A DNA stretch of 64,000 bases from Caenimonas aquaedulcis (GTDB lineage Bacteria; Pseudomonadota; Gammaproteobacteria; Burkholderiales; Burkholderiaceae_C). Below the pieces are notes generated by a model. That model was not told where the DNA came from and searched no databases. It saw only the letters and a program-made list of their open reading frames with translations. Position 1 is the first letter of the stretch. Every line of letters begins with the position of its first letter. The stretch lies in assembly GCF_015831345.1 (NCBI RefSeq), contig NZ_JADWYS010000001.1, positions 434,001 through 498,000 of the forward strand, given 5' to 3'. The position numbers and the translations under genes are program-made. Below are positions 9,880 through 21,347 of this stretch, piece after piece.

Positions 9880-10506
9880 TCAACCCTTGGGGGCGTTCTG
9901 GCCGAGCGCGATCTTCAGCAGGTCGGCGACCGTGTTCGCGTTGAGCTTTTCCATGATGTTGGCGCGGTGCGCCTCCACCGTCTTGATGCTGATGCCCAGG
10001 TCGTCCGCGATCTGCTTGTTCAGGCGGCCTGCGACGATGCGCTCGAGCACCTGCGCTTCGCGCGACGTCAGTTTGGACAGCAGGGCGTCGCGGCTCGCGG
10101 CGCTCTGGGATTCGGCGAACGCGCCCTTCGCGTAGTCGAGCATGCGCTCGACCAGGCTCACGAGCTCGTCTTCCTTGAAGGGCTTCTGGATGAAATCCAT
10201 CGCGCCCTTCTTCATCGTGTTCACGGCCATCGGCACGTCGCCGTGGCCGGTGATGAAGACGATGGGCAGCGGCGACTTGCGCTCGATCAGGCGGTCCTGC
10301 AGCTCCAGCCCCGTCATCCCGCCCATGCGGATGTCGACGATCAGGCAGGCGACTTCGCGCGGGTCGTAGCGGGAGAGGAAGGATTCGGCGGAATCGAAGC
10401 AGCGGACGCGGTAGTCCTTGCCTTCGAGCAGCCATTGCAGGGAATCGCGGACCGCTTCGTCGTCGTCGACCACATAGACGGTGCCCTTCTTGGGAATCAA
10501 ACTCAT
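9880..10506 (-). CDS. FixJ-family two-component response regulator
   Basis: The 208-residue protein has a receiver domain (residues 8-120) with acidic pocket DDD at 14-16, phospho-acceptor Asp58 ([12 protein letters not shown]) and Lys108 (FIQKPF). A LuxR-type helix-turn-helix follows (about 140-200: [43 protein letters not shown]). Receiver plus LuxR helix with the [12 protein letters not shown] signature is the FixJ/TtrR/TodT group. The ATG overlaps the kinase stop (ATGA), so kinase and regulator are co-translated partners. The pair runs divergently from aceE, which makes the pyruvate dehydrogenase operon a candidate target (inference). Confidence 0.92.
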   Translation of the reverse strand: MSLIPKKGTVYVVDDDEAVRDSLQWLLEGKDYRVRCFDSAESFLSRYDPREVACLIVDIRMGGMTGLELQDRLIERKSPLPIVFITGHGDVPMAVNTMKKGAMDFIQKPFKEDELVSLVERMLDYAKGAFAESQSAASRDALLSKLTSREAQVLERIVAGRLNKQIADDLGISIKTVEAHRANIMEKLNANTVADLLKIALGQNAPKG

Positions 10507-13040
10507 ACTGTAATCCCGGCGTCCTTGTTAGCTATGCTATTTGTAGCGCCGGAGACAGGAATCCAGAAGGAGAAGCGGCAGCCGGCAACTTCCGCGCCAT
10601 TGTAGATGTTCTCGGCCTGCATGCGCCCCTGGTGCGATTCCACGATGGTGCGGCACAGGTTCAGGCCGATTCCCATGCCTTCCACCTTGGTGGAGAAGAA
10701 GGCTTCGTAGAGCCTGTCCATCACCTCGGGCGCGAGGCCCGCGCCGGAGTCGAGCACCGAGAACTCGACCACCGAGAGCTGCTCGATCTGCCGCGGGATC
10801 ACGCGCAGCTCCACGCTGCGGCGCGACGCCGGACGCCGCGCGTGCTCGATCGATTCCGCCGCGTTCTTCAGCAGGTTCACCAGCACCTGCTCGATCAGGA
10901 TCGGGTCCACGAGCAGCCGGGGCAGGCGCGCGGCGACGTAGTGCGACAGCCGCACGTTGCGGCGGCGCAGTTCGATCTCGGCGAGTTCCACCGCTTCGTT
11001 GACCATCAGCGCCACGTCGGAGAGCGTGCGGTTGGGCTCGCTGCGCTTCACGAAGGAGCGGATGCGCTGGATGATCTGGCCCGCGCGCTGCGCCTGCCGG
11101 GCGGTCTTGTCGAGCGCGGCGAGCAGGTCTTCCTCGTTGATCTGCTTGCCCTTGATGCGCGAGACCAGCCCGTTGCAATAGTTGTTGATGGCCGTGAGCG
11201 GCTGGTTCAATTCATGCGCCACGCTGGATGCCATCTCGCCCATCGTCACGAGGCGGCTGGCCGACTGGGCGCGCTCGGCCTGCGTCGCCGACATTTCCTC
11301 GGCATGGCGTCGCGGCGTGATGTCCGTCGCGATCACCATCTGCGCGAGCCGCCCATCGACCCAGTTGAGGTAGCGCGATCGCACTTCCAGCCACTTGCCC
11401 AGTTCGGGGACGAAGATCTCGGCGTTCTCGGATTGCGCGGCGGTGAGGCCGCCTGTGGGCAGGCCCACGAACGAGTCCACCTCGTCGAGCGATTCGTCGG
11501 TGCGCGGCTGCTCGGGCACGCCGGCCTGCGCGACCATCTGCAGGTGCCCGGCCGTCTGCACACCGAACCACAGGCGATACAGCTTGTTGGCGAACAGCAG
11601 TTCCTCGCTGCCCAGCGGCGCGACGGAGACGGACGCGTCGAGTGCTTCCAGCACCGTGGTGAAGCGCTCGTAGGAGGCCGAGAGCTGCTCGCGGATGCGG
11701 TTGGGCTCGGTGATGTCCGTCATCGAGGTCATCCAGCCGCTCTGGTGGCCCTTCGCATCGACCAGCGGGGACACGTACAGGCGAGCGTCGAACAGCTTGC
11801 CGTCCTTGCGCTTCACGCGAACCTGGAACCCGCCGGCGGTGGTGCGGCCCTGGAGTTCGTCATCCAGGCGCGCGGCCAGCAGGTCGCGGTCATCCTCGGG
11901 CCAATAGGGGAAGGGCGGCGTGCGCCCGACCAGCTCCGACTCGCTCCAGCCCGTCATCTGGCAGAACGCCGCGTTCACATAGGTGATGCGCCCCTGCAGG
12001 TCGAGCGCGCGCATGCCCGTGAGCATGGAATTTTCCATCGCGCGGCGAAAGCTCGTCTCGGCGAGCAGCGCCTGCTGCGCCTGCATGCGGCGCCGCGTGT
12101 GGCGCCAGTTGCCGATCAGCATCCAGGCGGTCATGGCCGACAGGGCGATCACGAGCCAGAAAAGGCCGCTGCCGATTACGCCGAGCGAGGTGCGGTACGC
12201 CTGTGCGCGGATGATGAGGCCGTTGCCGACGGGCGAGACGGGCACCTCGTATTCGTTGGGCTGCGCTGCCCAGGGCAGCAGCTGGGTCGCGGGGTTGCGC
12301 GGCGGCACCGAACTGCCGGCGAGCACACGCGACTTGCCGTCCAGCAGCGCGACGGCGTACTTCGCCGACACCTCGGTGGGCACGCCGTAACGCAGCAGGC
12401 CGTCGATGGAGTATTCGCCGAGGATCACGCCGGCGAAGCGACCCTGGTCGGTGAGGGGAATGTGCAGTTGCAGCAGTCCGGTGTTGCCTTCCGCATTCGG
12501 GGCCGGCTGCGAGTAGACGGGCTGCTGCAGGTCGCGGGCCAGCGTGTAGATGCTTTCGGTCTCCCCTGTGCGAAGCACTTCCCCGGGATTGCGCACCTGC
12601 TGGCTCCCGAGGCTGGGCGCGGCGTAGGTCGCCTTGATGCGCCGCTTCTCGTCGATCCAGGTGACGGCCTGCAGCTCTGGGTACTGGATCACCATCGACT
12701 CGGCGCGGCCGATGAATTCCTCGGCGTCCACTTCCTTGTTGGAGATGTCCCGCGCGATCCGCATGAGCTGTTCCTGCCGCTCGAGCAGGCGCAGGCGGAT
12801 GCGCTGCTGCGCGTATTCGACGTCGCGCTTCACCGCTTCCTGCTCGCGGTCCATCTCCTCGAGCCGCAGGTATCCGAATGCGGAGACGATCGCGGCGAGG
12901 AAGAGCAGGACCGCGGCGAGCGGCGCGAGCATCGCGAAGCGGTCTTGGCGCACCGGCGTCTGGCGGCGCCACCAGTGCCGCCACCAGGACGCTGGCACTG
13001 CGGCGTCGTGCATGTCGGGAGCGTGGGTGGAGTCTTGCAT
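10503..13040 (-). CDS. PAS-domain sensor histidine kinase (membrane-bound)
   Basis: The predicted protein has 845 residues. A first membrane helix lies at about 37-58 (LAPLAAVLLFLAAIVSAFGY), a periplasmic sensor domain follows, and a second helix lies near 290-310 (LFWLVIALSAMTAWMLIG). PAS segments come next (FRRAMENSMLTGMRALDLQG... and a second near 470-590). The H-box AHELNQPLTAINNY is near residue 608. The ATP domain shows VLVNLLKNAAESI (N box) and GIGLNLCRTIVESHQG (G2 box). The H-box type matches FixL/DctB/TtrS kinases that pair with FixJ or NtrC regulators. I place the start at the ATG at 13040; longer alternatives (ATG at 13067, TTG at 13118) lack a ribosome site. The signal is unknown. 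Confidence 0.9.
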   Translation of the reverse strand: MQDSTHAPDMHDAAVPASWWRHWWRRQTPVRQDRFAMLAPLAAVLLFLAAIVSAFGYLRLEEMDREQEAVKRDVEYAQQRIRLRLLERQEQLMRIARDISNKEVDAEEFIGRAESMVIQYPELQAVTWIDEKRRIKATYAAPSLGSQQVRNPGEVLRTGETESIYTLARDLQQPVYSQPAPNAEGNTGLLQLHIPLTDQGRFAGVILGEYSIDGLLRYGVPTEVSAKYAVALLDGKSRVLAGSSVPPRNPATQLLPWAAQPNEYEVPVSPVGNGLIIRAQAYRTSLGVIGSGLFWLVIALSAMTAWMLIGNWRHTRRRMQAQQALLAETSFRRAMENSMLTGMRALDLQGRITYVNAAFCQMTGWSESELVGRTPPFPYWPEDDRDLLAARLDDELQGRTTAGGFQVRVKRKDGKLFDARLYVSPLVDAKGHQSGWMTSMTDITEPNRIREQLSASYERFTTVLEALDASVSVAPLGSEELLFANKLYRLWFGVQTAGHLQMVAQAGVPEQPRTDESLDEVDSFVGLPTGGLTAAQSENAEIFVPELGKWLEVRSRYLNWVDGRLAQMVIATDITPRRHAEEMSATQAERAQSASRLVTMGEMASSVAHELNQPLTAINNYCNGLVSRIKGKQINEEDLLAALDKTARQAQRAGQIIQRIRSFVKRSEPNRTLSDVALMVNEAVELAEIELRRRNVRLSHYVAARLPRLLVDPILIEQVLVNLLKNAAESIEHARRPASRRSVELRVIPRQIEQLSVVEFSVLDSGAGLAPEVMDRLYEAFFSTKVEGMGIGLNLCRTIVESHQGRMQAENIYNGAEVAGCRFSFWIPVSGATNSIANKDAGITV

Positions 13041-13111
13041 GAAGCTTCGAGTGTAGGGGCAGTGCATTCGGGGGATGCGGGTCCTGCGTACGTGCAAACC
13101 ACAATATGAAA

Positions 13112-13140
13112 TCGACAAGCACCATTTGAAATGTTAAAAA
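13112..13140 (+). promoter_or_regulatory. aceE: Candidate sigma-70 promoter of the aceE operon
   Basis: TCGACA at 13112-13117 (5 of 6 to TTGACA), a 17-base spacer, then TAAAAA at 13135-13140 (4 of 6 to TATAAT). This sits in the 185-base divergent gap between the sensor kinase and aceE, and the local sequence is AT-rich against the GC-rich surroundings. The predicted transcript start is near 13147, giving a leader of about 80 bases that contains the nested palindromes. Inferred from matches only. Confidence 0.5.
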
Positions 13141-13155
13141 ATCTGTGCCACACTC

Positions 13156-13195
13156 GCGTCACGGTACGGAGAGGCCGTACTAAATTACGTGACGC
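13156..13195. promoter_or_regulatory. Nested inverted repeats in the aceE leader
   Basis: Outer arms GCGTCACG (13156-13163) and CGTGACGC (13188-13195) are perfect complements. Inside them a second perfect pair, GTACGG (13164-13169) and CCGTAC (13175-13180), encloses AGAGG. The right side has an extra TAAATTA between the arms. The structure could be a two-site operator for a dimeric regulator or an RNA hairpin in the leader. It ends 18 bases before the AGGAG ribosome site at 13213-13217. Confidence 0.5.
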
Positions 13196-13225
13196 CACAC
13201 GGCGCGCAATTCAGGAGACAAAGAC

Positions 13226-15937
<2,712 letters not shown>

Positions 15938-15968
15938 CGCAAAACAAGAAGACCGGAGAACAAGAAAC

Positions 15969-17618
15969 ATGGCATCGATTGAAGTGACGGTCCCCGACAT
16001 CGGGGACTTCGACGAGGTTTCGGTCATCGAACTGCTCGTCAAGCCCGGCGACACCGTCAAGGCGGAGCAGTCGCTCGTGACGGTCGAGTCCGACAAAGCC
16101 TCCATGGAGATTCCGTCGTCCCAGGCCGGCGTCGTCAAGGAGCTGAAGGTCAAGCTCGGCGACAAGGTGAAGCAAGGATCTGTGCTCCTGGTTTTGGAAG
16201 GGGTGGGTGCAGCCGCGGCTGTGCCTTCTCCCCAGCCGTCCGCGCCCGCTCCCGCACCCGCTGCCGCCCCGGTGCCCCCATCCCAACCCTCGCCTGGGGG
16301 AGGGAGCAAGTCCATCGAGATCCGCGTCCCGGACATCGGCGACTTCAAGGACGTCGCGGTCATCGAGCTGCTCGTGAAGCCCGGCGACACGATCAAGGTC
16401 GAGCAATCGCTGATCACCGTCGAGTCCGACAAGGCATCGATGGAGATCCCTTCGTCCTCGGCAGGTGTGCTCAAGGAGTTGAAGGTCAAGGTCGGCGACA
16501 AGGTCAACATCGGAGACCTGATCGGGATCGTGGAAGGGGCGGGCGCAGCCTCCGCTGCTCCGGGAGCGGCTGCTGCGCCGATGCCCCCACCCCAACCCTC
16601 CCCCGGCGGGGGTGCGAGTCCGGCTCCGGAGCGCACGCCGCCCACCGCGGCACTGCCTCCGCATGAGCCGTCGGCGCCCACCGGCGCGCTTCCCCATGCG
16701 TCGCCTTCCGTGCGCAAGTTCGCGCGCGAACTCGGCGTGCCGCTGGAGGAAGTGAAGGGCACGGGTCCCAAGAACCGCATCACGCAGGAAGACGTGCAGG
16801 CCTTCACCAAGGCCGTGATGAAGGGCGAGGCCAGCACCAAGGCTGCCGCGGGCAAGGCGCCTGCGGGCGGCGGCGGTGGCGAGGCGCTCGGCCTGCTGCC
16901 CTGGCCCAAGGTCGACTTCGCGAAGTTCGGTCCCGTCGAGCGCAAGGAGATGGGCCGCATCAAGAAGATCAGCGGGGCCAACCTGCACCGCAACTGGGTG
17001 ATGATCCCGCACGTCACGAACCACGACGACGCGGACATCACCGAGCTCGAAGCGTTCCGCGTGTCGACGAACAAGGAAAACGAGAAGTCCGGCGTCAAGG
17101 TCACGATGCTCGCGTTCCTCATCAAGGCCTGCGTCGCGGCGCTGAAGAAATTCCCCGAGTTCAACTCGTCGCTGGACGGCGACCAGCTGGTCCTCAAGCA
17201 GTACTTCAACATCGCTTTCGCCGCCGACACGCCCAACGGCCTGGTCGTGCCGGTCATCAAGGACGCGGACAAGAAGGGTGTGCTGCAGATCAGCCAGGAG
17301 ATGGGCGAACTCGCGAAGAAGGCGCGCGACGGCAAGCTCGGCCCTGCCGACATGTCCGGCGCGTGCTTCACGATTTCGTCGCTCGGCGGCATCGGCGGGC
17401 GCTATTTCACGCCTATCATCAACGCCCCCGAAGTCGCAATCCTCGGGGTGTGCAAGAGCCAGACCGAACCGGTCTGGGACGGCAAGCAGTTCCAGCCCCG
17501 GCTGATGCTGCCGCTGTCCCTTTCGTGGGACCACCGCGTCATCGATGGCGCGTCGGCAGCCCGTTTCAACGCCTACCTGGGCCAGATACTCGCGGACTTC
17601 CGCCGCGTTCTCCTATGA
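15969..17618 (+). CDS. aceF: Pyruvate dehydrogenase E2, dihydrolipoamide acetyltransferase, two lipoyl domains
   Basis: The 549-residue protein carries lipoyl domain 1 at about 1-78 with lipoyl lysine Lys43 (VESDKAS), lipoyl domain 2 at about 115-190 with Lys155, and Pro/Ala-rich linkers after each. A peripheral subunit-binding domain lies at about 244-280 ([21 protein letters not shown]). The catalytic domain ends with [15 protein letters not shown], carrying the active His522 and Asp526. It transfers acetyl groups to CoA and forms the core of the complex. Both linkers contain a GC-rich repeat encoding PPxQPSPGGG (see repeats). Its stop overlaps the start of the Ntn hydrolase gene (ATGA). 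Confidence 0.98.
   Translation: MASIEVTVPDIGDFDEVSVIELLVKPGDTVKAEQSLVTVESDKASMEIPSSQAGVVKELKVKLGDKVKQGSVLLVLEGVGAAAAVPSPQPSAPAPAPAAAPVPPSQPSPGGGSKSIEIRVPDIGDFKDVAVIELLVKPGDTIKVEQSLITVESDKASMEIPSSSAGVLKELKVKVGDKVNIGDLIGIVEGAGAASAAPGAAAAPMPPPQPSPGGGASPAPERTPPTAALPPHEPSAPTGALPHASPSVRKFARELGVPLEEVKGTGPKNRITQEDVQAFTKAVMKGEASTKAAAGKAPAGGGGGEALGLLPWPKVDFAKFGPVERKEMGRIKKISGANLHRNWVMIPHVTNHDDADITELEAFRVSTNKENEKSGVKVTMLAFLIKACVAALKKFPEFNSSLDGDQLVLKQYFNIAFAADTPNGLVVPVIKDADKKGVLQISQEMGELAKKARDGKLGPADMSGACFTISSLGGIGGRYFTPIINAPEVAILGVCKSQTEPVWDGKQFQPRLMLPLSLSWDHRVIDGASAARFNAYLGQILADFRRVLL
16273..16307. repeat. GC-rich repeat, copy 1, in aceF linker 1
   Basis: A C-rich stretch followed by its G-rich near complement (CCCTCGCC / TGGGGGAGGG) encodes [11 protein letters not shown] in the first lipoyl linker of AceF. 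It is the most diverged of three copies in the pyruvate dehydrogenase operon, with the same reading frame and the same order of bases. Confidence 0.6.
16582..16618. repeat. GC-rich repeat, copy 2, in aceF linker 2
   Basis: Encodes [12 protein letters not shown] 25-base core (16585-16609) is identical to the core of copy 3 in lpdA, including third codon positions. It has a hairpin-like arrangement, CCCCCGGCGGGGG at its 3' half. Confidence 0.65.
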
Positions 17619-18205
17619 CAACTGTGGTGGTAGTAAAAAAGGCGGGGCAAGTGGCCATCGCCGCGGACACGCTGGTGACTTTCGGCGACACGCGGCTGTC
17701 CAATCGCTACGAGGACAACACGAAGATCTTCAAGGTCGACACCGACGCCGGGCCGAGCTTCCTCGGCATGGCCGGCACGGTGGCGCACTTCCCGGTGCTG
17801 CGCAAGGCGATCGGCTCGATGCCGCGCGAATTGCTCAAGCTGGGCAGCCGCGACGACGTCTTCGATACCTTCACCAAGCTGCATCCTTACCTCAAGGACA
17901 ACTTCTTCCTGCAGACCAAGGAAGAAGACAGCGACCCCTACGAGTCCAGCCAGTTCAGCGTGGTGATCGCCAACGCCACCGGCATCTACGGCCTGTACAG
18001 CTACCGTGAAGTGTTCGAGTTCAAGGAGTTCTGGGGCATCGGCTCCGGACGCAGCTTCGCGCTCGGCGCGATGCACTCGATCTACGGCAAGGCGAAGACC
18101 GCCAAGGAAGTGGCCGAAGCCGGCATCGCCGCCGGTTGCGAATTCGACCGCAACTCGGCCGCCCCCGCCGACGTGTTCACCTTGAAGATGAAGGAAGCCA
18201 AATGA
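17615..18205 (+). CDS. HslV/20S-proteasome-type Ntn hydrolase (probable betaproteobacterial proteasome homologue, BPH)
   Basis: The 196-residue protein begins [20 protein letters not shown], matching HslV (MTTIVSVRRNGHVVIAGDG). Removing Met would expose a catalytic Thr (Thr2). The conserved Asp18 and a lysine in register with the catalytic lysine (Lys37, after a short insertion relative to HslV) are present. The [17 protein letters not shown] segment (141-157) matches the proteasome-fold GSGG..A helix. It is about 20 residues longer than E. coli HslV, with an extra acidic region near 101-112. No HslU-type ATPase is nearby. Both ends overlap neighbours by ATGA (aceF before, lpdA after), so it is translationally coupled inside the pyruvate dehydrogenase operon. 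Fold and active site are read from sequence; BPH membership is from family knowledge; its role is unknown. Confidence 0.85.
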   Translation: MTTVVVVKKAGQVAIAADTLVTFGDTRLSNRYEDNTKIFKVDTDAGPSFLGMAGTVAHFPVLRKAIGSMPRELLKLGSRDDVFDTFTKLHPYLKDNFFLQTKEEDSDPYESSQFSVVIANATGIYGLYSYREVFEFKEFWGIGSGRSFALGAMHSIYGKAKTAKEVAEAGIAAGCEFDRNSAAPADVFTLKMKEAK

Positions 18206-20010
18206 GCCTCGTCGACGTCAAGGTCCCGGACATCGGCGATTTCGACGAGGTCGCGGTGATCGAAGTGCTGGTGAAGGCCGGCGATACGATCAAGGCCGAG
18301 CAGTCGCTCGTGACGGTGGAGAGCGACAAGGCGTCGATGGAGATTCCGTCGACGCACGCGGGCGTGGTGAAGGAGATGAAGGTCAAGCTGGGAGACAAGG
18401 TGAAGGAGGGGACAGTGCTGCTGACGGTGGAAGCCGCCGGCGCTGCCGCAGCCGCCAGTGCCTCGCCCACGCCAGCCCCGGCCGCCGCTGCAGTGGCCCC
18501 ACCCCAACCCTCCCCCGGCGGTGGAGCGAGCAAGCCGGTGGCCGCTCCGGTCGCCTCCACGTACGGCGGCGGCGCGGACCTCGAATGCGACATGCTCGTG
18601 CTCGGCGCGGGCCCCGGCGGCTATTCCGCCGCGTTCCGGGCGGCGGACCTGGGCATGAAGGTGGTGCTGGTCGAGCGTTATGCGACGCTCGGCGGCGTCT
18701 GCCTCAACGTCGGCTGCATTCCTTCCAAGGCGCTGCTCCACGTCGCCGCAGTCATGGACGAAGTGAGCCACTTCGAGGCGCTCGGCATCAGCTACGGCAA
18801 GCCCAAGGTGGAGCTGGACAAGCTGCGCGCCCACAAGGCCAAGGTCGTGGGCAAACTCACCGGCGGCCTCTCGGCCATGGCCAAGATGCGCAAGGTGACG
18901 GTAGTGCGCGGCCTCGGCCAGTTCGTGGACCCGTATCACCTGCAGGTCGAGGAGACCTCAGGCGCCGCCCTGGAGAAGACGGGCAAGAAGCAGACGATCA
19001 AGTTCAGGAACGCGATCATCGCGGCGGGCTCACAGGCGGTGCAGCTGCCCTTCATGCCCAAGGACCCGCGCGTGGTGGACTCCACCGGCGCGCTGGAACT
19101 CGCCGGCAACCCCAAGCGCATGCTGATCCTCGGCGGCGGCATCATCGGCCTGGAGATGGGCACGGTGTATTCGACGCTCGGCGCACGGCTCGACGTGGTC
19201 GAAATGCTGGACGGCCTCATGCAGGGCGCGGACCGCGACCTCGTGCGCGTGTGGCAGAAGATGAACACGCCGCGCTTCGACAACATCATGCTCAAGACGA
19301 AGACCGTCGGCGCCGAAGCGACCAAGGATGGCATCCTCGTGAAGTTCGAGGGCGAGCAGGCGCCGAAGGAGCCGCAGCTCTATGACCTGGTGCTGCAAGC
19401 CGTGGGCCGCAGCCCCAACGGCAAGAAGATCGGCGCGGAGAAGGCCGGCGTGACGGTAAGCGACCGCGGCTTCATCCCCGTGGACATCCAGATGCGCACG
19501 AACGTGCCGCACATCTTCGCGATCGGCGATATCGTGGGGCAGCCCATGTTGGCGCACAAGGCGGTGCACGAGGCACACGTGGCCGCGGAAGTCGCGGCCG
19601 GCGAGAACTCCGCGTTCAACGCCCGCGTGATCCCGAGCGTGGCTTACACCGACCCGGAAGTCGCGTGGGTCGGTCTCACCGAGGACCAGGCGAAGGCGCA
19701 GGGCATCGCGATCAAGAAGGGCCACTTCCCCTGGACGGCCTCGGGGCGGGCCATTGCGAACACGCGCGACGAAGGCTTCACCAAGCTGCTGTTCGACGCG
19801 CAGACCCACCGCATCCTCGGCGGCGGCATCGTCGGCACGCATGCGGGCGACATGATCGGCGAGGTGGCCCTGGCGATCGAGATGGGCGCGGACGAGATCG
19901 ATATCGGCAAGACGATCCACCCGCACCCGACGCTCGGCGAGAGCATCGGCATGGCGGCGGAAATCGCGCACGGCACCTGCACGGACGTGCCGCCGGTGCG
20001 CAAAAGCTGA
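18202..20010 (+). CDS. lpdA: Dihydrolipoamide dehydrogenase (E3) of pyruvate dehydrogenase, with N-terminal lipoyl domain
   Basis: The 602-residue protein is about 130 longer than a plain E3. Residues 1-77 are a lipoyl domain with Lys43 (VESDKAS), nearly identical to AceF domain 1. A Pro/Ala linker (80-125) follows, containing repeat copy 3. The E3 flavoprotein has FAD motif [13 protein letters not shown], redox disulfide Cys167/Cys172 ([13 protein letters not shown]), NAD motif [12 protein letters not shown] and the C-terminal HPHPTLGES with the catalytic His-Glu pair. It reoxidises dihydrolipoyl groups with NAD+. The start overlaps the Ntn hydrolase stop (ATGA). Its stop abuts that of the convergent NlpC/P60 gene (TGATCA). 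Lipoyl-E3 fusions are known for betaproteobacterial PDH. Confidence 0.97.
   Translation: MSLVDVKVPDIGDFDEVAVIEVLVKAGDTIKAEQSLVTVESDKASMEIPSTHAGVVKEMKVKLGDKVKEGTVLLTVEAAGAAAAASASPTPAPAAAAVAPPQPSPGGGASKPVAAPVASTYGGGADLECDMLVLGAGPGGYSAAFRAADLGMKVVLVERYATLGGVCLNVGCIPSKALLHVAAVMDEVSHFEALGISYGKPKVELDKLRAHKAKVVGKLTGGLSAMAKMRKVTVVRGLGQFVDPYHLQVEETSGAALEKTGKKQTIKFRNAIIAAGSQAVQLPFMPKDPRVVDSTGALELAGNPKRMLILGGGIIGLEMGTVYSTLGARLDVVEMLDGLMQGADRDLVRVWQKMNTPRFDNIMLKTKTVGAEATKDGILVKFEGEQAPKEPQLYDLVLQAVGRSPNGKKIGAEKAGVTVSDRGFIPVDIQMRTNVPHIFAIGDIVGQPMLAHKAVHEAHVAAEVAAGENSAFNARVIPSVAYTDPEVAWVGLTEDQAKAQGIAIKKGHFPWTASGRAIANTRDEGFTKLLFDAQTHRILGGGIVGTHAGDMIGEVALAIEMGADEIDIGKTIHPHPTLGESIGMAAEIAHGTCTDVPPVRKS
18495..18530. 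repeat. GC-rich repeat, copy 3, in lpdA lipoyl-E3 linker
   Basis: Encodes [11 protein letters not shown]. The 25-base core 18497-18521 is identical to 16585-16609 in aceF and in the same reading frame, whereas the flanking linker sequence differs. Confidence 0.65.
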
Positions 20011-20574
20011 TCAGGGCTGCAGGGAGGGTGTTTCGGCCGCGGCCTGCGGACTGGGCATCACCCTGCGGGCGCCGTTGAAGCGCTGCTGCCAGTAATTCCC
20101 GCTCATGTCCTCCACGCGCACCTGCGCGCCGGGCTTGGGCGAGTGGATGAATTTGCCTTCACCGACGTAGATGCCGACATGGCTGAACGCGCGCTTCATC
20201 GTGTTGAAGAACACGAGGTCCCCGGGCTGCAGGTCCTTGCGGTCGATCGTCTGGGTCGCGGCGGCCTGCTCATTGGCGCGGCGGGGCAGGACGAGGCCGA
20301 CGGTCTGCTCGTACATCGCGCGGACGAAACCGCTGCAGTCGAACCCGGTATCCGCGTTGTTGCCTCCGCGGCGATAGGGCACGCCGAGGAAGCCCATCGC
20401 GGTGACCACCAGTTCGGAGGCGCGGTCCGACATGTTGACGCGCACCTTCTCGAGCTTGCCGAGCAGGCCTTTCTCTTCCATGAAGCGCGTCATGTCGTCC
20501 TCCGCCGAAGCAGGCGGGGCCGCATGGGCGGCGCTGGCGGCCGCCAACAGGACAAGGATGAGCCATCTGGACAT
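20011..20574 (-). CDS. NlpC/P60-family cell-wall hydrolase
   Basis: The 187-residue protein starts at the ATG at 20574 (MSRWLILVLLAAASAAHA), a clean signal peptide. The NlpC/P60 domain holds catalytic Cys80 (FDCSGFVRAMYEQ), His132 (SHVGIYVGEGKFIHSP) and the substrate-site LPRRANEQ region. It probably cleaves peptidoglycan stem peptides in the periplasm. An in-frame upstream ATG at 20655 would precede the signal peptide with 27 unlikely residues. Its stop directly abuts the lpdA stop. A promoter match sits immediately upstream. Confidence 0.92.
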   Translation of the reverse strand: MSRWLILVLLAAASAAHAAPPASAEDDMTRFMEEKGLLGKLEKVRVNMSDRASELVVTAMGFLGVPYRRGGNNADTGFDCSGFVRAMYEQTVGLVLPRRANEQAAATQTIDRKDLQPGDLVFFNTMKRAFSHVGIYVGEGKFIHSPKPGAQVRVEDMSGNYWQQRFNGARRVMPSPQAAAETPSLQP

Positions 20575-20582
20575 TGGGGCCA

Positions 20583-20612
20583 AGGATAGCCGCCCAGATC
20601 GTGAGAAGTCAA
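20583..20612 (-). promoter_or_regulatory. Candidate promoter of the NlpC/P60 gene
   Basis: On the minus strand TTGACT (20612-20607), an 18-base spacer and TATCCT (20588-20583). The expected transcript start, about 7 bases on, falls near 20576, only a few bases before the ATG at 20574. The message would then be nearly leaderless. The match is seen in sequence; use of the promoter is inferred. Confidence 0.4.
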
Positions 20613-20662
20613 GTGAGCATTCGCGCGTAAACCCTTGATTTTTATAAAAAAGCAACAGGTCG

Positions 20663-21310
20663 TCAGGGCTTGATCAGCCCTTTTCGCACGGCATAGAGCG
20701 TGAGGCTGGCGATGTCGTTCAGGCGCAGGCGCTCCATGATGCGCGCCCGGTGCACGTCCACAGTCTTGGGAGACAGGCCCAGCTGGTAGGCGATCTCCTT
20801 GGAGGCGCGTCCCTGGGCGATGAGCTTCAGGATTTCCACCTGGCGGTTGGTGAGCTCGTCGTCCACCGTCGGCTCGGAGGGTTGCAACAGGCGCTGGGCA
20901 ATGGCGGGGCTGAAATAGCTGCCCGTGGCCATCACGCTGCGCACGGCCTGTTCGAGCTCGAACGGCGGAGCGTCTTTCATGAGATAGCCGCAAGCGCCGC
21001 TGGCCACCGCACGCTTGACGAAATCCACCGTGTCGTACATCGACAGGACGAGCATCCGCGTGCCGGGCTTCCTCGCGTGAATTTCGGCGATGGCCGCGAT
21101 GCCGTCCATGCCGGGCATGGAGATGTCGGTCATCACGATGTCGGGGTCGAGATCGTCCACCAGGGCGATCAGCTCATTGCCGTCGCGCGCCTCGGCAATC
21201 ACCTCGACGCCCTCGATCATCGACAGCAGCGCCTTGATGCCGGAGCGGACCAGGTCATGGTCGTCGGCGAGCACGATGCGAACGTGCTTGGATGGCGCGT
21301 TGTTTCTCAT
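20663..21310 (-). CDS. NarL/UhpA-family response regulator
   Basis: The 215-residue protein has a receiver domain with DD at 16-17, phospho-acceptor Asp62 (DIVMTDISMPGMDG) and the MKDAP lysine near 114. A LuxR-type DNA-binding helix-turn-helix follows (LTNRQVEILKLIAQGRASKEIAYQLGLSPKTVDVHRARIMERL). A strong AGGAGG (21315-21320 on the minus strand) precedes the ATG. It lies 37 bases after the REC-HisKA_3 kinase gene on the same strand, and HisKA_3 kinases pair with this regulator family, so the two are very likely cognate. Confidence 0.93.
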   Translation of the reverse strand: MRNNAPSKHVRIVLADDHDLVRSGIKALLSMIEGVEVIAEARDGNELIALVDDLDPDIVMTDISMPGMDGIAAIAEIHARKPGTRMLVLSMYDTVDFVKRAVASGACGYLMKDAPPFELEQAVRSVMATGSYFSPAIAQRLLQPSEPTVDDELTNRQVEILKLIAQGRASKEIAYQLGLSPKTVDVHRARIMERLRLNDIASLTLYAVRKGLIKP

Positions 21311-21347
21311 GGAGCCTCCTTGCTTGCCGTTATACCGCAGGCCTCCT

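Noticed and set aside
13041..13118. Longer sensor-kinase starts (ATG at 13067 or TTG at 13118)
   Set aside because: They lack a ribosome site and extend into the predicted aceE promoter region; the ATG at 13040 gives a plausible cytoplasmic N terminus before the first membrane helix.
20666..20684. GGGCT-TGATC-AGCCC-TTTT as an intrinsic terminator
   Set aside because: It lies within the end of the NarL regulator gene and is oriented for plus-strand transcripts; the T run is only four bases. It could stop antisense read-through from lpdA, but that is too weak to list.
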